DNA from: Acidisarcina polymorpha
GTDB lineage: Bacteria > Acidobacteriota > Terriglobia > Terriglobales > Acidobacteriaceae
DNA length: 64,000 nt
Direction: 5' to 3'
Assembly (NCBI RefSeq): GCF_003330725.1
Contig: NZ_CP030840.1
Location: 434,001-498,000 of the forward strand
Of this stretch, positions 1 through 8,850 are shown one piece after another (the stretch's first letter is position 1; every line of letters begins with the position of its first letter). The position numbers and the translations under genes were made by a program. The notes beneath the pieces were generated by a model. It had not been told where the DNA came from, did no database searches, and saw nothing but the letters and a program-made list of their open reading frames with translations.

Positions 1-214
1 CTCCAGCCCCAACGCTCACCATGGTTGGCTGCGTTCAGTTAGCCCACTTGGCCCGCAAAGAGTGACGATGAGACTGCCCGGCCAGATGAAGGTCAAGGCG
101 GTCGAACTTCTTAAGGCGGGTCAGGGTGCTTCGTTCGTGCTTCAGAACCAATTGTTGCAGTTCACGATTCCCTCTTTAAAGAACTATGAAGTGGCAGCGA
201 TTACGGTTGAATAA
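1..214 (+). CDS. C-terminal end of a truncated protein, possibly a glycoside hydrolase
   Basis: An open frame enters from the left edge (codons in register from base 2) and stops with TAA at 212-214, leaving about 70 residues. The last 40 residues read like the final beta-strands of an accessory beta-sandwich domain. The pattern of a leucine/lysine-rich strand, then FTIPSLKNYEVAAITVE at the end, resembles the C-termini of several bacterial glycosidases (beta-galactosidase-like or putative glycoside hydrolase families). Only the tail is visible, so the enzyme class cannot be fixed. It ends 9 bp before a GTG that could start the next gene in the same direction, so the two may be co-transcribed. 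Confidence 0.45.
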   Translation, partial: SSPNAHHGWLRSVSPLGPQRVTMRLPGQMKVKAVELLKAGQGASFVLQNQLLQFTIPSLKNYEVAAITVE

Positions 215-265
215 ACGCAATAGGTGCAAGTCAAGATCGCATTTGGCCGCCTCTCCGCCACTGCG

Positions 266-1153
266 ATGCTTCAGAAATTGCGGGGCGCCAATTTGGAAGT
301 CCACTTAATCGATGGGACGTATGAACTCTTCCGTCATTACCACGCGCTCCCATCGATGCGCGACAGCGAGGGCCATGAAGTTGCGGCTGTCCGCGGCGTC
401 ATCGCGTCCATTCTCGGGATGATCGAGAAAGGCGCGACCCATATCGCAGTCGCAACCGATCACGTCATCGAATCGTTTCGCAATAAACTCTGGGCCGGCT
501 ACAAAACCGGCGAAGGTGTCGAGCCTGATCTCCTGGCGCAGTTTTCGCTCCTCGAAGAGGCCCTCACCGCTCTGGGAGTCGTGGTTTGGCCAATGGTCGA
601 GTTCGAAGCCGACGATGCGTTGGCGGCGGCCGCCTTCACTTCCGAGAAAGACCCTGCCGTTGATCGGGTGCTTATCTGCACACCCGATAAGGACCTCTCC
701 CAGTGCGTCCGAGGAACTCGGGTGGTGCAACTTGATCGCCGCAAAAATATAATTCGCGACGAGGCCGGCGTCATTGCCAAGTTCGGCGTCGGACCGCTCT
801 CAATCCCCGACTACCTGGCGCTCGTGGGAGACGCTGCGGACGGATATCCTGGTTTAGCCGGATGGGGCGCAAAATCCACGAGCAGAGTGCTTGCCAGGTA
901 TCTCCACATCGAGCTCATCCCGGAAAGCTGGCGCGACTGGGGTGTCGACGTTGTGAACCCGTTCGCATTATCTGAGACGCTTCATCGAGAGCGCAAGCAT
1001 GCCCTTTTGTTTCGGGACTTGGCGACGTTGCGCACCGATATTCCTCTTTTCGAATCAGTGGAAGAGCTTCGTTGGCAGGGCGCCACCGCTGCTTTTCCGC
1101 CTCTCGCTGCGCGACTCGACGCTTCTCTGGGCCGTAAAGCTAGTCGGGGCTGA
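266..1153 (+). CDS. 5'-3' exonuclease of the FEN/Pol I N-terminal domain family
   Basis: A stand-alone flap-endonuclease-type exonuclease of about 295 residues with no polymerase domain. Acidic metal ligands of the family are present: D16 in LIDGTYELFR, D65, the E-A-D-D motif (E114, D116, D117), D141 and D143 in PDKDL, and D189 and D192 in VGDAADGYPGLAGWG, which begins the helix-hairpin-helix segment. Known members cleave 5' flaps and single strands in repair or RNA primer removal. Three starts are possible: GTG at 224, ATG at 266 (used here) and TTG at 293, the last placing the first beta-strand right at the N-terminus. None has a clear Shine-Dalgarno. Many acidobacteria carry such separate exonucleases beside a full Pol I, but that cannot be checked here. 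Confidence 0.87.
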   Translation: MLQKLRGANLEVHLIDGTYELFRHYHALPSMRDSEGHEVAAVRGVIASILGMIEKGATHIAVATDHVIESFRNKLWAGYKTGEGVEPDLLAQFSLLEEALTALGVVVWPMVEFEADDALAAAAFTSEKDPAVDRVLICTPDKDLSQCVRGTRVVQLDRRKNIIRDEAGVIAKFGVGPLSIPDYLALVGDAADGYPGLAGWGAKSTSRVLARYLHIELIPESWRDWGVDVVNPFALSETLHRERKHALLFRDLATLRTDIPLFESVEELRWQGATAAFPPLAARLDASLGRKASRG

Positions 1154-1318
1154 ACCAACATCGTCAAACAACGAAAGACACCCGAAGGTGACCAGAAAAA
1201 TCGGGCGCCGACTCTCTCACCAAAGTGAAGATCCTCTGAAGTGAGCATCGTTCGTGACGGCAGGCCGTCAAGCAGCGATCGATGAAGTTTCGTTGAAGAT
1301 ACGGGGATGCCGCGTTTG

Positions 1319-2980
1319 CTACTGCTGAACTCCCTGCAATTTGCTCAAGTAGAGCAACGTCTGCTGGTCACCGGGCTTCAGTTGCAAAACCTTCTTATAG
1401 AAGGCCAACGCCTCCCGGTCTTGTCCGCGCTGCTGAAACATCACGCCCAGATCGAAGTACGCGTTCGAGTCGTTGGGGTTTACCGCAACGGCCTGTTTAT
1501 ACATCGCGATGGCTTCATCAAGGCGGCCCTCTTCGATGTACAGGCTCTCGAGGTCGACGTAAGCAGTGCTGTCCTTAGGAGCCAGTGAGATCACGTGCCG
1601 GTACTGGCTCTCGGCCTCCGCTTGACGCCCTGCCGTCTGTAGCGCTGCTCCATAATTGAGATTCATTAACACGCTTTCTGGCGTGGCCTCAAGCGAATGG
1701 CCGTAAAGCGCAATGGGGTCCTGCCAGTCCTCGACCCGCCTCATTAGCCTCCACGCTGACCACCCCATCCAGATCGCGAGACTGGTGAAAGCAATCTCTC
1801 GCGCTACGGGCCGGGCTGCCGCGGCCGCCGCCGTGATCCCCAACGCGAAACCGATGGATGCTAAATAAACGTAGCGCTCCGCCATGCCCTGGTAGATGTA
1901 AACGAATCCGCAATAAGGTAAGACCGCCACCAGCACTACGCTCAGACCCACAGCCAGCATGGGCGCCTGCCGGCGCAACTGAATCACGACGATCATGAGG
2001 GCGAACAACGCCACCCACGCTGCTACGGCTCCGCCTGTCAGCGCGGCATGCGGAACAACAGTGGAGCGCTCGACGCTCATGTGCACCGGCAGTACGATCA
2101 GCTGGATATAGCGCCAGAAAACTTCGCCTGCACTCCAAGGGTGGTGCGGTCCCCCGCCCGCGCGAGTGCCCACCACCAGGCGGCAGGCAACATAGACTGC
2201 GTCCGCCAGCAGTGCGAACCCCACTAGCAAGGCCCAGCGCCGGGGGCGCCGGTCTGCTTCGAGCAGAGCATATCCCAAGGCCAGGAACGCCACCAGCAGC
2301 ACTCCCTGCTCATGAGAGAGATTTGCCAACAGAGCTGCTCCCGTAAATGCCGCCAACCAACCCCAGCCGCCCGAGCGCAGATACCCCAGCGCCAGCAGGA
2401 GAGCGAGCAGAAGAAACGCCGTACTCAGCGGATATAACTGCCCGCTGACCCACGCCACCGCTTCGCTGTTCACCGGCAGTCCCAGCCATACCAACGTTGC
2501 CAGCGCAGCGACGGGTACGCCTGCCTTCAGTCGGCGCAGCAGCACGAAAAGCAGCACGCCATTTATCCAGTGAAGCAGCAGACTGGTGAAATGAAATCCG
2601 GCGGGCCCGGCGCCAAACACGTGCCGCTCCAGTGCCAATGCGATCCAGAACCCCGGGCGATAGCTCGAGCCGCCGTTCTCCAGGAACCCGGAACCTAATT
2701 GCGAGGGCCTTAGCAGATACTTTGACCAAACCGCGCGCCAGGACTCGAGAGCGGGGTTGTTCGCGACCTGGTCTAGATCATCGTAGAGGAACGGTGCGCC
2801 GAAGACGCCGTGGTACAGGATCCCGATCCATACTGCCGACACAATGCAAAATAGCGTGCCCGAACGCCGCGTGACCCAGGCGCGCCAACCGCTCTCAAGC
2901 TGGGCGCCGCCTCTTCTGCGATTTTTACCCACCTCACCCTCGAGTGCCGGGCGGAGGGCTGCTGAAGCCCTCCCGTCCAA
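1319..2980 (-). CDS. TMTC-like polytopic membrane protein with C-terminal TPRs (putative O-mannosyltransferase)
   Basis: 553 residues. A short basic cytoplasmic N-terminus is followed by about ten membrane helices, then three or so TPR units from about residue 430 to the end. Right after the first helix comes FLYDDLDQVANNPAL, with paired aspartates in the first periplasmic loop. This is the usual catalytic position of GT-C glycosyltransferases and matches TMTC-type O-mannosyltransferases, which use polyprenyl-phosphate-linked mannose. The TPRs look canonical (alternating small and aromatic residues, Pro at unit ends). Mannosyltransferase activity is inferred from architecture only. The gene stands alone, facing the exonuclease gene across about 165 bp. 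Confidence 0.78.
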   Translation of the reverse strand: MDGRASAALRPALEGEVGKNRRRGGAQLESGWRAWVTRRSGTLFCIVSAVWIGILYHGVFGAPFLYDDLDQVANNPALESWRAVWSKYLLRPSQLGSGFLENGGSSYRPGFWIALALERHVFGAGPAGFHFTSLLLHWINGVLLFVLLRRLKAGVPVAALATLVWLGLPVNSEAVAWVSGQLYPLSTAFLLLALLLALGYLRSGGWGWLAAFTGAALLANLSHEQGVLLVAFLALGYALLEADRRPRRWALLVGFALLADAVYVACRLVVGTRAGGGPHHPWSAGEVFWRYIQLIVLPVHMSVERSTVVPHAALTGGAVAAWVALFALMIVVIQLRRQAPMLAVGLSVVLVAVLPYCGFVYIYQGMAERYVYLASIGFALGITAAAAAARPVAREIAFTSLAIWMGWSAWRLMRRVEDWQDPIALYGHSLEATPESVLMNLNYGAALQTAGRQAEAESQYRHVISLAPKDSTAYVDLESLYIEEGRLDEAIAMYKQAVAVNPNDSNAYFDLGVMFQQRGQDREALAFYKKVLQLKPGDQQTLLYLSKLQGVQQ

Positions 2981-3172
2981 GCATGACGAAATACGCTTTG
3001 CCGACGGCTAGACTTCTATCGACCCATCGTTACCGGAATGACCCTCATGTGATTGTAATGACGACGAGATGGACAGGCGAACCGTTCATCTATCTCGATT
3101 CGCCGCAGGGACCACCCAGGCTTGTGTCCTGACCCGTTAGCTTTCGTCCGCAGTCGCCGACCGGCATTCAGT

Positions 3173-3928
3173 CTACTGCGATCCCAGTGCCGTGAGGAGC
3201 TGTTCATAGCTGCCGTTTTTCTCCGCCCAGCGCAGAGGCTTCACCCGTTCCACAAGGATTTCGCCCTTAGGCGTGTTGCCTGATTCCAAAATCTGCATGA
3301 CCTCGGTGATGAACTCGTCCAAGGGCATGGCCCGCGGGTCGTTCGCCTGATGAGAGCCGGTCAAATCGGTTTGCACGTACGGAGGAGTGAGTTCCAGCAC
3401 TTCCACGTTGGTGTTGCGAAGTTGAAAGCGAACTGCCTCCAGCCAGGCATGCAGGAACGCCTTGGTTCCGGAATAGGTTGGAAATGCAGCCATGGGAACG
3501 TGCGCAAGGCCAGAGGTCGTCGCCATCAGTGTCGCCTTCGGCTGCGCTTTCAGCGTGGGGAGCAAAGCGGCGGTCAAGCGCACGACGCTGCTGATGTTGG
3601 TAGTGAGCGTGGCTTCCGCTGTTGCTACATCGACCTTCTCGGCGGTGTAGTCTTCGGCCCGCATGATACCGGCGTTGTTAATGAGCACGTTCAGCTCGGG
3701 AAATTGCCTCTGCACCTGCGCTGCAAACTGCTCAATCGAGCCCTTATCGTCAACGTCCAGCTGAAGACCAATCATGCCAGGATTCGCAGCCGTGACCTGG
3801 TCCAGCAGTTGCTGACGCCGCCCGGCGATGATGACCTTGTTCTGACGCGCGTGCAGAGCCTCCGCCAGCGCCTTTCCAATGCCGCTGGTGCCACCGGTGA
3901 TGAGAATGGTATTGCCTGTGATGTTCAT
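3173..3928 (-). CDS. short-chain dehydrogenase/reductase (DltE-like)
   Basis: Classical SDR of 251 residues. It has the nucleotide-binding TGGTSGIG at residues 11-18, NNAG near 85, Ser139, and the catalytic pair Tyr152/Lys156 in TYSGTKAF. The sequence most resembles the DltE-type subgroup of SDRs found beside HxlR regulators. The start at 3928 is preferred over an upstream in-frame codon at 3982 because AGGAG lies 7 bp before it and because translation from 3982 would cross the divergent promoter. The gene is transcribed away from an HxlR regulator gene, suggesting it is that regulator's target. The substrate is unknown. Confidence 0.88.
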   Translation of the reverse strand: MNITGNTILITGGTSGIGKALAEALHARQNKVIIAGRRQQLLDQVTAANPGMIGLQLDVDDKGSIEQFAAQVQRQFPELNVLINNAGIMRAEDYTAEKVDVATAEATLTTNISSVVRLTAALLPTLKAQPKATLMATTSGLAHVPMAAFPTYSGTKAFLHAWLEAVRFQLRNTNVEVLELTPPYVQTDLTGSHQANDPRAMPLDEFITEVMQILESGNTPKGEILVERVKPLRWAEKNGSYEQLLTALGSQ

Positions 3929-3972
3929 AGCTACTCCTAAGAAGCAGCCTATCTCGCTCGCTCTCCTTTGGA

Positions 3973-3999
3973 AAGTAGGCACTTTTTGGAACTATACTT
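3973..3999. promoter_or_regulatory. candidate HxlR operator between divergent genes
   Basis: The 88-bp space between the SDR and HxlR starts contains AAGTA at 3973-3977 and its inverted copy TACTT at 3995-3999, centre to centre 22 bp. The region between is AT-rich. HxlR proteins bind as dimers to GTA-N-TAC-like palindromes, so this fits an autoregulatory operator. It is a pattern match only. Confidence 0.35.
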
Positions 4000-4016
4000 A
4001 CCCCCAGGAAACCATC

Positions 4017-4442
4017 ATGAATGCTCCAGCGAAAAAGAAGAAGATTCAGAGGCAATCTCGATATCCCGAAACCACGCCGGAGGTAGACAGGATCGTACGG
4101 GAGATCATCGGCCGTCTTGCCGACAAGTGGACCATGCTCATTCTCGAAAATCTCGAGGAGTACGGACGAGCTCGATTTACTGTTCTTAGCCAGCGCATTG
4201 GTGATGTAAGCCAGAAGATGCTGACAAAGACCCTGCGCCAGATGGAAAGCGACGGCCTGGTAAAGAGAACGGTTTTTCCCGTGGTCCCGCCACGAGTCGA
4301 ATATGAGTTGACCGAACTTGGAGAAGGTCTAACCGCTGCCTTCTGCGGCGTCTGGATTTGGGCTGAGGCCAATCACGACAAGATCGAGGCTGCCCGGGTC
4401 GCGTTCCAGAAAGTGAAGCAGGAGAATACGAGCGGCCTATGA
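4017..4442 (+). CDS. HxlR-family winged-helix transcriptional regulator
   Basis: 141 residues with the HxlR fold. A basic N-terminal tail (MNAPAKKKKI) is followed by the IIGRLADKWTMLILENL helix, an R-F-x-x-L-x-x-I stretch, the recognition helix VSQKMLTKTLRQMESDGLVKR and the beta-wing VPPRVEYELTELGEGL. The redox-sensing N-terminal cysteine of YodB/HypR relatives is absent. The only Cys lies near residue 109, so thiol sensing through the usual residue is unlikely. The ATG at 4017 follows an AGGA about 10 bp upstream. It is divergent to the SDR at 3173-3928, the standard layout of HxlR regulators and their target oxidoreductase. Confidence 0.9.
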   Translation: MNAPAKKKKIQRQSRYPETTPEVDRIVREIIGRLADKWTMLILENLEEYGRARFTVLSQRIGDVSQKMLTKTLRQMESDGLVKRTVFPVVPPRVEYELTELGEGLTAAFCGVWIWAEANHDKIEAARVAFQKVKQENTSGL

Positions 4443-4707
4443 CGAATCACGGGATCAGGCCTGGTCACTACTAACTGACTGACTTACCATGCGGTCGGCC
4501 GCGCATTCCCGGCAGGTTGGAACACGTTCCGGCACGACCCCTGTAGGATTGCCGCGAATCGTTCAAGTAACTCGGAACCTTCGTCCCCGTTGCATCGACG
4601 ACGATAAGCGTCTGATCGAAAGCGTACCCAGCCTCGAGCGCGGGACTGCGGCGCGAAATGCAGCCAGCGAGTCCGTCAATTAGACGCCCTGATTGAGGGC
4701 CGCAGAT
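4443..4707. other. intergenic, no supported gene
   Basis: I see no ORF with a plausible ribosome site or recognisable protein between the HxlR gene and the zinc-ribbon gene. A 64-residue frame at 4489-4683 has no SD and no domain character. Confidence 0.5.
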
Positions 4708-4908
4708 CTATCCCGTCTTGGCGAACCAGTAGTACCGCCGCCAGCAATTCACGCAGCGGACCGGCCGCAACGCAAACAGACCGAACAGCCTATCAAGAGA
4801 CTCGGGCTCTGCAGGCTGAAACCGGATCGAGCTACAGAGCGGACACTGCCGGTGCATCCAAAGTAGCCTCGGAAGCGGGCCAGGCCAGTTCAGACGAGCA
4901 GTGTTCAT
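4708..4908 (-). CDS. small zinc-ribbon protein
   Basis: 66 residues. Two CxxC knuckles, CPLC near residue 18 and CVNC near residue 52, are separated by a linker with LDRLFGLFALRPVRC, and an aromatic tail WRRYYWF follows. The spacing and the tail are what a zinc ribbon needs. A GAGGA lies about 7 bp before the ATG at 4908, so this is very probably a real gene although tiny. It lies 30 bp downstream of the GH130 gene on the same strand and may be the last gene of that operon. Function is unknown. I have the impression that similar miniproteins recur in acidobacteria, but I cannot verify it here. Confidence 0.68.
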   Translation of the reverse strand: MNTARLNWPGPLPRLLWMHRQCPLCSSIRFQPAEPESLDRLFGLFALRPVRCVNCWRRYYWFAKTG

Positions 4909-4938
4909 GGATTATCCTCACGATCGGAATGAAGGCAA

Positions 4939-5964
4939 CTAAGAGACGTTGAGGAGTCCCGTACTGGAGTTTTGATCCAGCCACAAGAGAAGCCGTCGAA
5001 TGCTGCCCGTGGCCAGCGCCATGCAAGAGTCGGCCGCGCCGTAATAAAGATGAATGGTATCCCCGTCCGCGCCGATCGTCTGCCCGCATGGGAAGACCAC
5101 ACCGCTGACATCTCCGCTACATTCGTAGGGCGCTTCTGGACCGAATATCCAGGAGTCGCCTCGCTGCAGGCATACTTCCGGCTTCTCCAGGTCGAAGAGC
5201 GCAAGGCCTAGTCGGTAGATACTCCCGGACGCGGTCTGGCGAACCCCATGATAGAGGACCAGCCAGCCTTTTGCCGTCTCAATCGGCGGAGAGGAGAGCC
5301 CAATCTTGTTGGCGTCCCACCAACCCCCGCGTCGCGCTTCGAGCATAATTCTATGTCCGCCCCAATGGCGCAGGTCGGGGGAGTACGAGATCCACATGTG
5401 GGCGCCCAAGGTCGTCACTGGACGATGAATCATTGCCCACAGACCTCCGATCCGCCTTGGCAGCAGCGCGGCGTCTTTGTCTTCCGGCTGCATGATGACG
5501 CCGTAGCGCTCAAAGGTCCTGAAGTCTTTCGTCATGGCCAGAGACACGCCGGGGCCGCCTCGTGAGAATGAGGTGTACGCGATCGCATACTGCTGCAACT
5601 CGGGCACATAAGTGATGCGAGGATCTTCAATGCCCCATATTTCTTCCGGATATTCACGATCGGGGGTCAAGGTCGGTGGCGAATCGATACGCCATCCATC
5701 GACTCCATCGGCTGAGCGGGCGGCGCAGAGATGCGACAGACCACGCCGGTCCTCGACGCGGCAGAGCAGTAGAGTATCGCCGTCATCAAGGCGAACGGCC
5801 GCGGCGTTGAAGACGCTGTTGATCGGGTAGGGCCAGTCTTTGCGGCTGAGGATGGGATTGGCGGGGTTACGGGTGAAGAGAGGTTCTTCGGAGTACGTTT
5901 CCGACGTGCTAAGTTCACTTGGTGCGCGCTCCGGTTCTAAGACCGGAGCAAGGATTGAACTCAA
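4939..5964 (-). CDS. GH130-family glycoside phosphorylase (mannoside phosphorylase-like)
   Basis: 341 residues with the five-bladed propeller hallmarks of GH130: NPILSRKDWPYPINSVFNAA near residue 35, GIEDPR near 113, the KDAALLPRRIGGLWAMIHRP segment near 165 with the phosphate-binding basic residues, and the YHGV and YYGAAD strands. Known members phosphorolyse or synthesise beta-mannosides (mannosyl-glucose, beta-1,2- or beta-1,4-mannobiose), or hydrolyse them. No signal peptide, so cytoplasmic. The start is TTG at 5964, whose TTGA overlaps the upstream stop by 4 bp, implying translational coupling to the glycosyltransferase. Substrate specificity cannot be read from sequence alone. Confidence 0.87.
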   Translation of the reverse strand: MSSILAPVLEPERAPSELSTSETYSEEPLFTRNPANPILSRKDWPYPINSVFNAAAVRLDDGDTLLLCRVEDRRGLSHLCAARSADGVDGWRIDSPPTLTPDREYPEEIWGIEDPRITYVPELQQYAIAYTSFSRGGPGVSLAMTKDFRTFERYGVIMQPEDKDAALLPRRIGGLWAMIHRPVTTLGAHMWISYSPDLRHWGGHRIMLEARRGGWWDANKIGLSSPPIETAKGWLVLYHGVRQTASGSIYRLGLALFDLEKPEVCLQRGDSWIFGPEAPYECSGDVSGVVFPCGQTIGADGDTIHLYYGAADSCMALATGSIRRLLLWLDQNSSTGLLNVS

Positions 5965-8465
5965 CTGGACACGCTCATTTCGTGGACCATGGTATCTACA
6001 GTGGGCGCTTCTAGACTCTGCATGTCAAGCAGCGCCATCAGGAAGGAGAGCGTCGACTCCGCTCCCTGGTTTTCGTTGACCCGGTCTGGATGCAGCCCGT
6101 CCCTGCACCCGCCGGTTGCAGGGTCATACAGCGGAATTCCGAGATCGTTCGCGCCCAGAAACCAGCGAAAGGCCGACCATGCCTCGTCAAGCCAGTGCCT
6201 TTCGGCAGTGACACGATAAGCAAGCAGACACGCGGCAATGGTGGCGCATGCCTCGACCGGCTGCTGATCGAACCGGGCCTTCTCCCCGCCCTCCGCAAAA
6301 AAACCCATTGAACCGATGGGCACGAAGATGTCGCTGTCTCCGCGGTGCTGTTCGGCAACCAGCCATCTCAAAGATTCGCAGCCCATCTCCACCATCCTCT
6401 GGTTCTTGCTCTGGTGTCCAGCAAGCAGAAGCGCCTGCGAGAGCCTGGCATTCGAGTAGGAGAGGCTTGTCTCAAACCACTTCCAGCCCGGCGAGCTTGC
6501 CCGCATGTAGATATCAAGCAACCGGTTTGCGAGCAGATTACGCGCTCCCTGGACAACTCTGTCCCCCGGGAACCAGTCAAGATACGCCTGCATACCCAGG
6601 ATTGAGAACGCCCACGCGCGCGGACTGCTGAAGGTGGAAGCAGCGGGAAATGCTTTCTCGAACAGTCTTCCCGCAGCGCCTCGCAGTCCCGCATCTTTCG
6701 TGTTGCCGAGGACCGTCCCCAAAGCCCACATGGCTCGCCCATGACTATCTTCGGACCCGGACGGTTCCAGCCATTTCCGGTCATAACTCAGGAAGTTCCT
6801 GAATCGGCCTGTTTTATCGTTGAAAGCATGCCAAAGGAATGTCAGATAGCGGCGCGATAAGCCTGCGTGGCTCGATCCATTTAGGAGTACCGCGACAATC
6901 AAAGCGCGGGCGTTGTCATCAGTCGTATACCCTTCCAGGCAGTTAGGCAAAGAAAAGATTGCATGCTGCAGAATACCGGTATCATCGGTCATGCTCAGCA
7001 GATGGTGGGTATTCAGTCGAGCCAGGGTGGCTGATTCCTCCAGCGTTGCGGCATCCTCTCTGGTAGCTCGCGGCCGTAACATCCGCTCTGCCCGTGCGCG
7101 TTGAAAGCTCGCCATATACGCCCGGGCCGTCTCCGGCCAGGTGGTGGCGCGAGCGTAAAGATAGGCGCGTTTCCGCATGGCGTGGCGGTCAGCGTCGTTA
7201 TCCAGAAGTGCTGTCGCGGCCGCAGCGATAGCAGCCGGATCGTCAAATGGAACAATGATCCCGCGACCGTCAGCGAGCAATTCCTTGGCATGCCAGTAGG
7301 GCGTCGAGATAATAGCTTTGCCGGCACCGATTGCAATGGCCAGCGTGCCCGAGACCACTTGCGCTTCCTGCCGGTAGGGAGTGATATAGATGTCGGCCGC
7401 ACCCACGTGCTCGACCAATTCCTCGGTGCTCACAAAACGGTTGTTGAAGATCACGTTCGGCCCGACTCCAAGCTCCTCCGCCAGCGCCCTCAATGAATCT
7501 CGATACCGCTCGCCCTCTCGCCGTTTGATGTGAGGGTGGGTGGCGCCGGAGATGATGTAAACCAGATCAGGATGGATCGCCAGGATCGCCGGCAGCGCGT
7601 TAATCACGTTTTCGACGCCCTTGTTCGGGGAGAGCAGTCCGAATGTCAACACCACCGACTTGCCCTCGGTTCCGAACTGGTCCTTAAAGTAATTCGGATC
7701 CATAAAGGGAAGATCGGGCACCCCGTGCGGGATTACGTCCACTTTGCCCCGCGGAATCCCATAGACCTCTTGCAGAAGATCGGCAGCGTGTTCGCTCATT
7801 ACAATGAGCCGATCGGAGAGTTGGGCGATCTCCTCGAGCACCGCGCGTTGGTCCCAATCAGGCTCGCGCAGCACGGTGTGAAGGGTCGTCACTAATGGCA
7901 TCTTCAGCCTTCGCAGCAACGTGAGAATATGCTTTCCGGCCGGTCCTCCGAAGATTCCATACTCATGCTGCAGGCAGACTAGATCGTTTCCGTTGAAATT
8001 GAGAAAGTCGGCGGCGCGTTGATACGAGGAGCATTCCTCCTGTTCGAGTTCGAGTCTCACCGCCTCGGGGTATTCATAGCTCGATTCGGGATCGTTGACC
8101 GGGATCGCAAACATTCGGCCGACCCCATACTCAGCACCCATTGCCGTGCACAGGTCGGTGGTAAAGGTGGCGATACCGCACTGGCGGGGCAGGTAGTTCC
8201 CTATGAACGCGATGCGTGTCGGCAGCGAAAGTCCGAGAGGTCTCGGCTCTTCCACCGCTTGTTTCTGGACGGGAAATAGGGCTCTTGATGCATCTTCGTC
8301 GAACACCAACGCTGGGAGTGAGATTATCTTCCTGCTTTCCGCGCATCTATGACTGACAAAACACTGGGAAGTGGCCGAATTTGCGGGCCCGTCGGGCAAC
8401 GGTCGCCGAAGCTCCGTTAAGCTCCTCACCCACTCTCTCAGAAACATACAGGCAATACTGGTCAT
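5961..8465 (-). CDS. GT4-type glycosyltransferase fused to a C-terminal helical domain
   Basis: 834 residues in two modules. Residues about 80-450 are a GT-B fold GT4 enzyme: IAFIGNYLPRQCGIATFTTDL loop, HEYGIFGG, LTFGLLSPNKGVENVI, and the donor-site EAQVVSGTLAIAIGAGKAII stretch. Residues about 480-830 form a helix-rich region with repeated W/L patterns (LLSMTDDTGILQHAIF, GYTTDDNARALI, GRAMWALG) that looks like an alpha/alpha-barrel, as in six-hairpin glycosidases. Such GT4-barrel fusions are found beside GH130 genes, as here with a 4-bp overlap. Together they suggest synthesis or turnover of a mannose-containing glycan (inference). The first 80 residues lack domain character and the true start may be further in. 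Confidence 0.82.
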   Translation of the reverse strand: MTSIACMFLREWVRSLTELRRPLPDGPANSATSQCFVSHRCAESRKIISLPALVFDEDASRALFPVQKQAVEEPRPLGLSLPTRIAFIGNYLPRQCGIATFTTDLCTAMGAEYGVGRMFAIPVNDPESSYEYPEAVRLELEQEECSSYQRAADFLNFNGNDLVCLQHEYGIFGGPAGKHILTLLRRLKMPLVTTLHTVLREPDWDQRAVLEEIAQLSDRLIVMSEHAADLLQEVYGIPRGKVDVIPHGVPDLPFMDPNYFKDQFGTEGKSVVLTFGLLSPNKGVENVINALPAILAIHPDLVYIISGATHPHIKRREGERYRDSLRALAEELGVGPNVIFNNRFVSTEELVEHVGAADIYITPYRQEAQVVSGTLAIAIGAGKAIISTPYWHAKELLADGRGIIVPFDDPAAIAAAATALLDNDADRHAMRKRAYLYARATTWPETARAYMASFQRARAERMLRPRATREDAATLEESATLARLNTHHLLSMTDDTGILQHAIFSLPNCLEGYTTDDNARALIVAVLLNGSSHAGLSRRYLTFLWHAFNDKTGRFRNFLSYDRKWLEPSGSEDSHGRAMWALGTVLGNTKDAGLRGAAGRLFEKAFPAASTFSSPRAWAFSILGMQAYLDWFPGDRVVQGARNLLANRLLDIYMRASSPGWKWFETSLSYSNARLSQALLLAGHQSKNQRMVEMGCESLRWLVAEQHRGDSDIFVPIGSMGFFAEGGEKARFDQQPVEACATIAACLLAYRVTAERHWLDEAWSAFRWFLGANDLGIPLYDPATGGCRDGLHPDRVNENQGAESTLSFLMALLDMQSLEAPTVDTMVHEMSVSS

Positions 8466-8850
8466 TTGTGCTCAGTCACTCCGTTGGCCCGGTATCAGAG
8501 ACCACTTGCACATCCAGCGGAGACGGCGCGATGTAGATTTCGGGCGCACCACATGCTTCATCTCCAGCGGCACTGATCGAAGTGGAGAAATACCCTCCTC
8601 TCCGTCCAGCAATTCGAGTCTTGGCGTGGGTCAACCCTCCAAGAAATGAGCAATATTGCACTGTATTCCCTTTTCTTAAGTGCAAAACTCATAATGGTAA
8701 AGGGTGATATCGCTCTGGTGAAAAGCCCTTAGTTCCTCTGGATTGGTCTCCATGGGTAGTCCAGATGCACCATCTTTTCGCGGTCGCCAGGATTGAGAAC
8801 CAGTCAAACCCGAAGGCGCACCGCCTCAGGGAACGAGAAAGAACCGCGAG
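8466..8850. other. 385-bp divergent intergenic region
   Basis: Lies between the divergent glycosyltransferase and Crp/Fnr genes. The stretch 8640-8700 is AT-rich and would suit promoters. I found no convincing protein or structured RNA. Short frames on both strands lack ribosome sites. Confidence 0.4.

Noticed and set aside
4489-4683. 64-codon plus-strand frame
   Set aside because: No ribosome site and no recognisable pattern.
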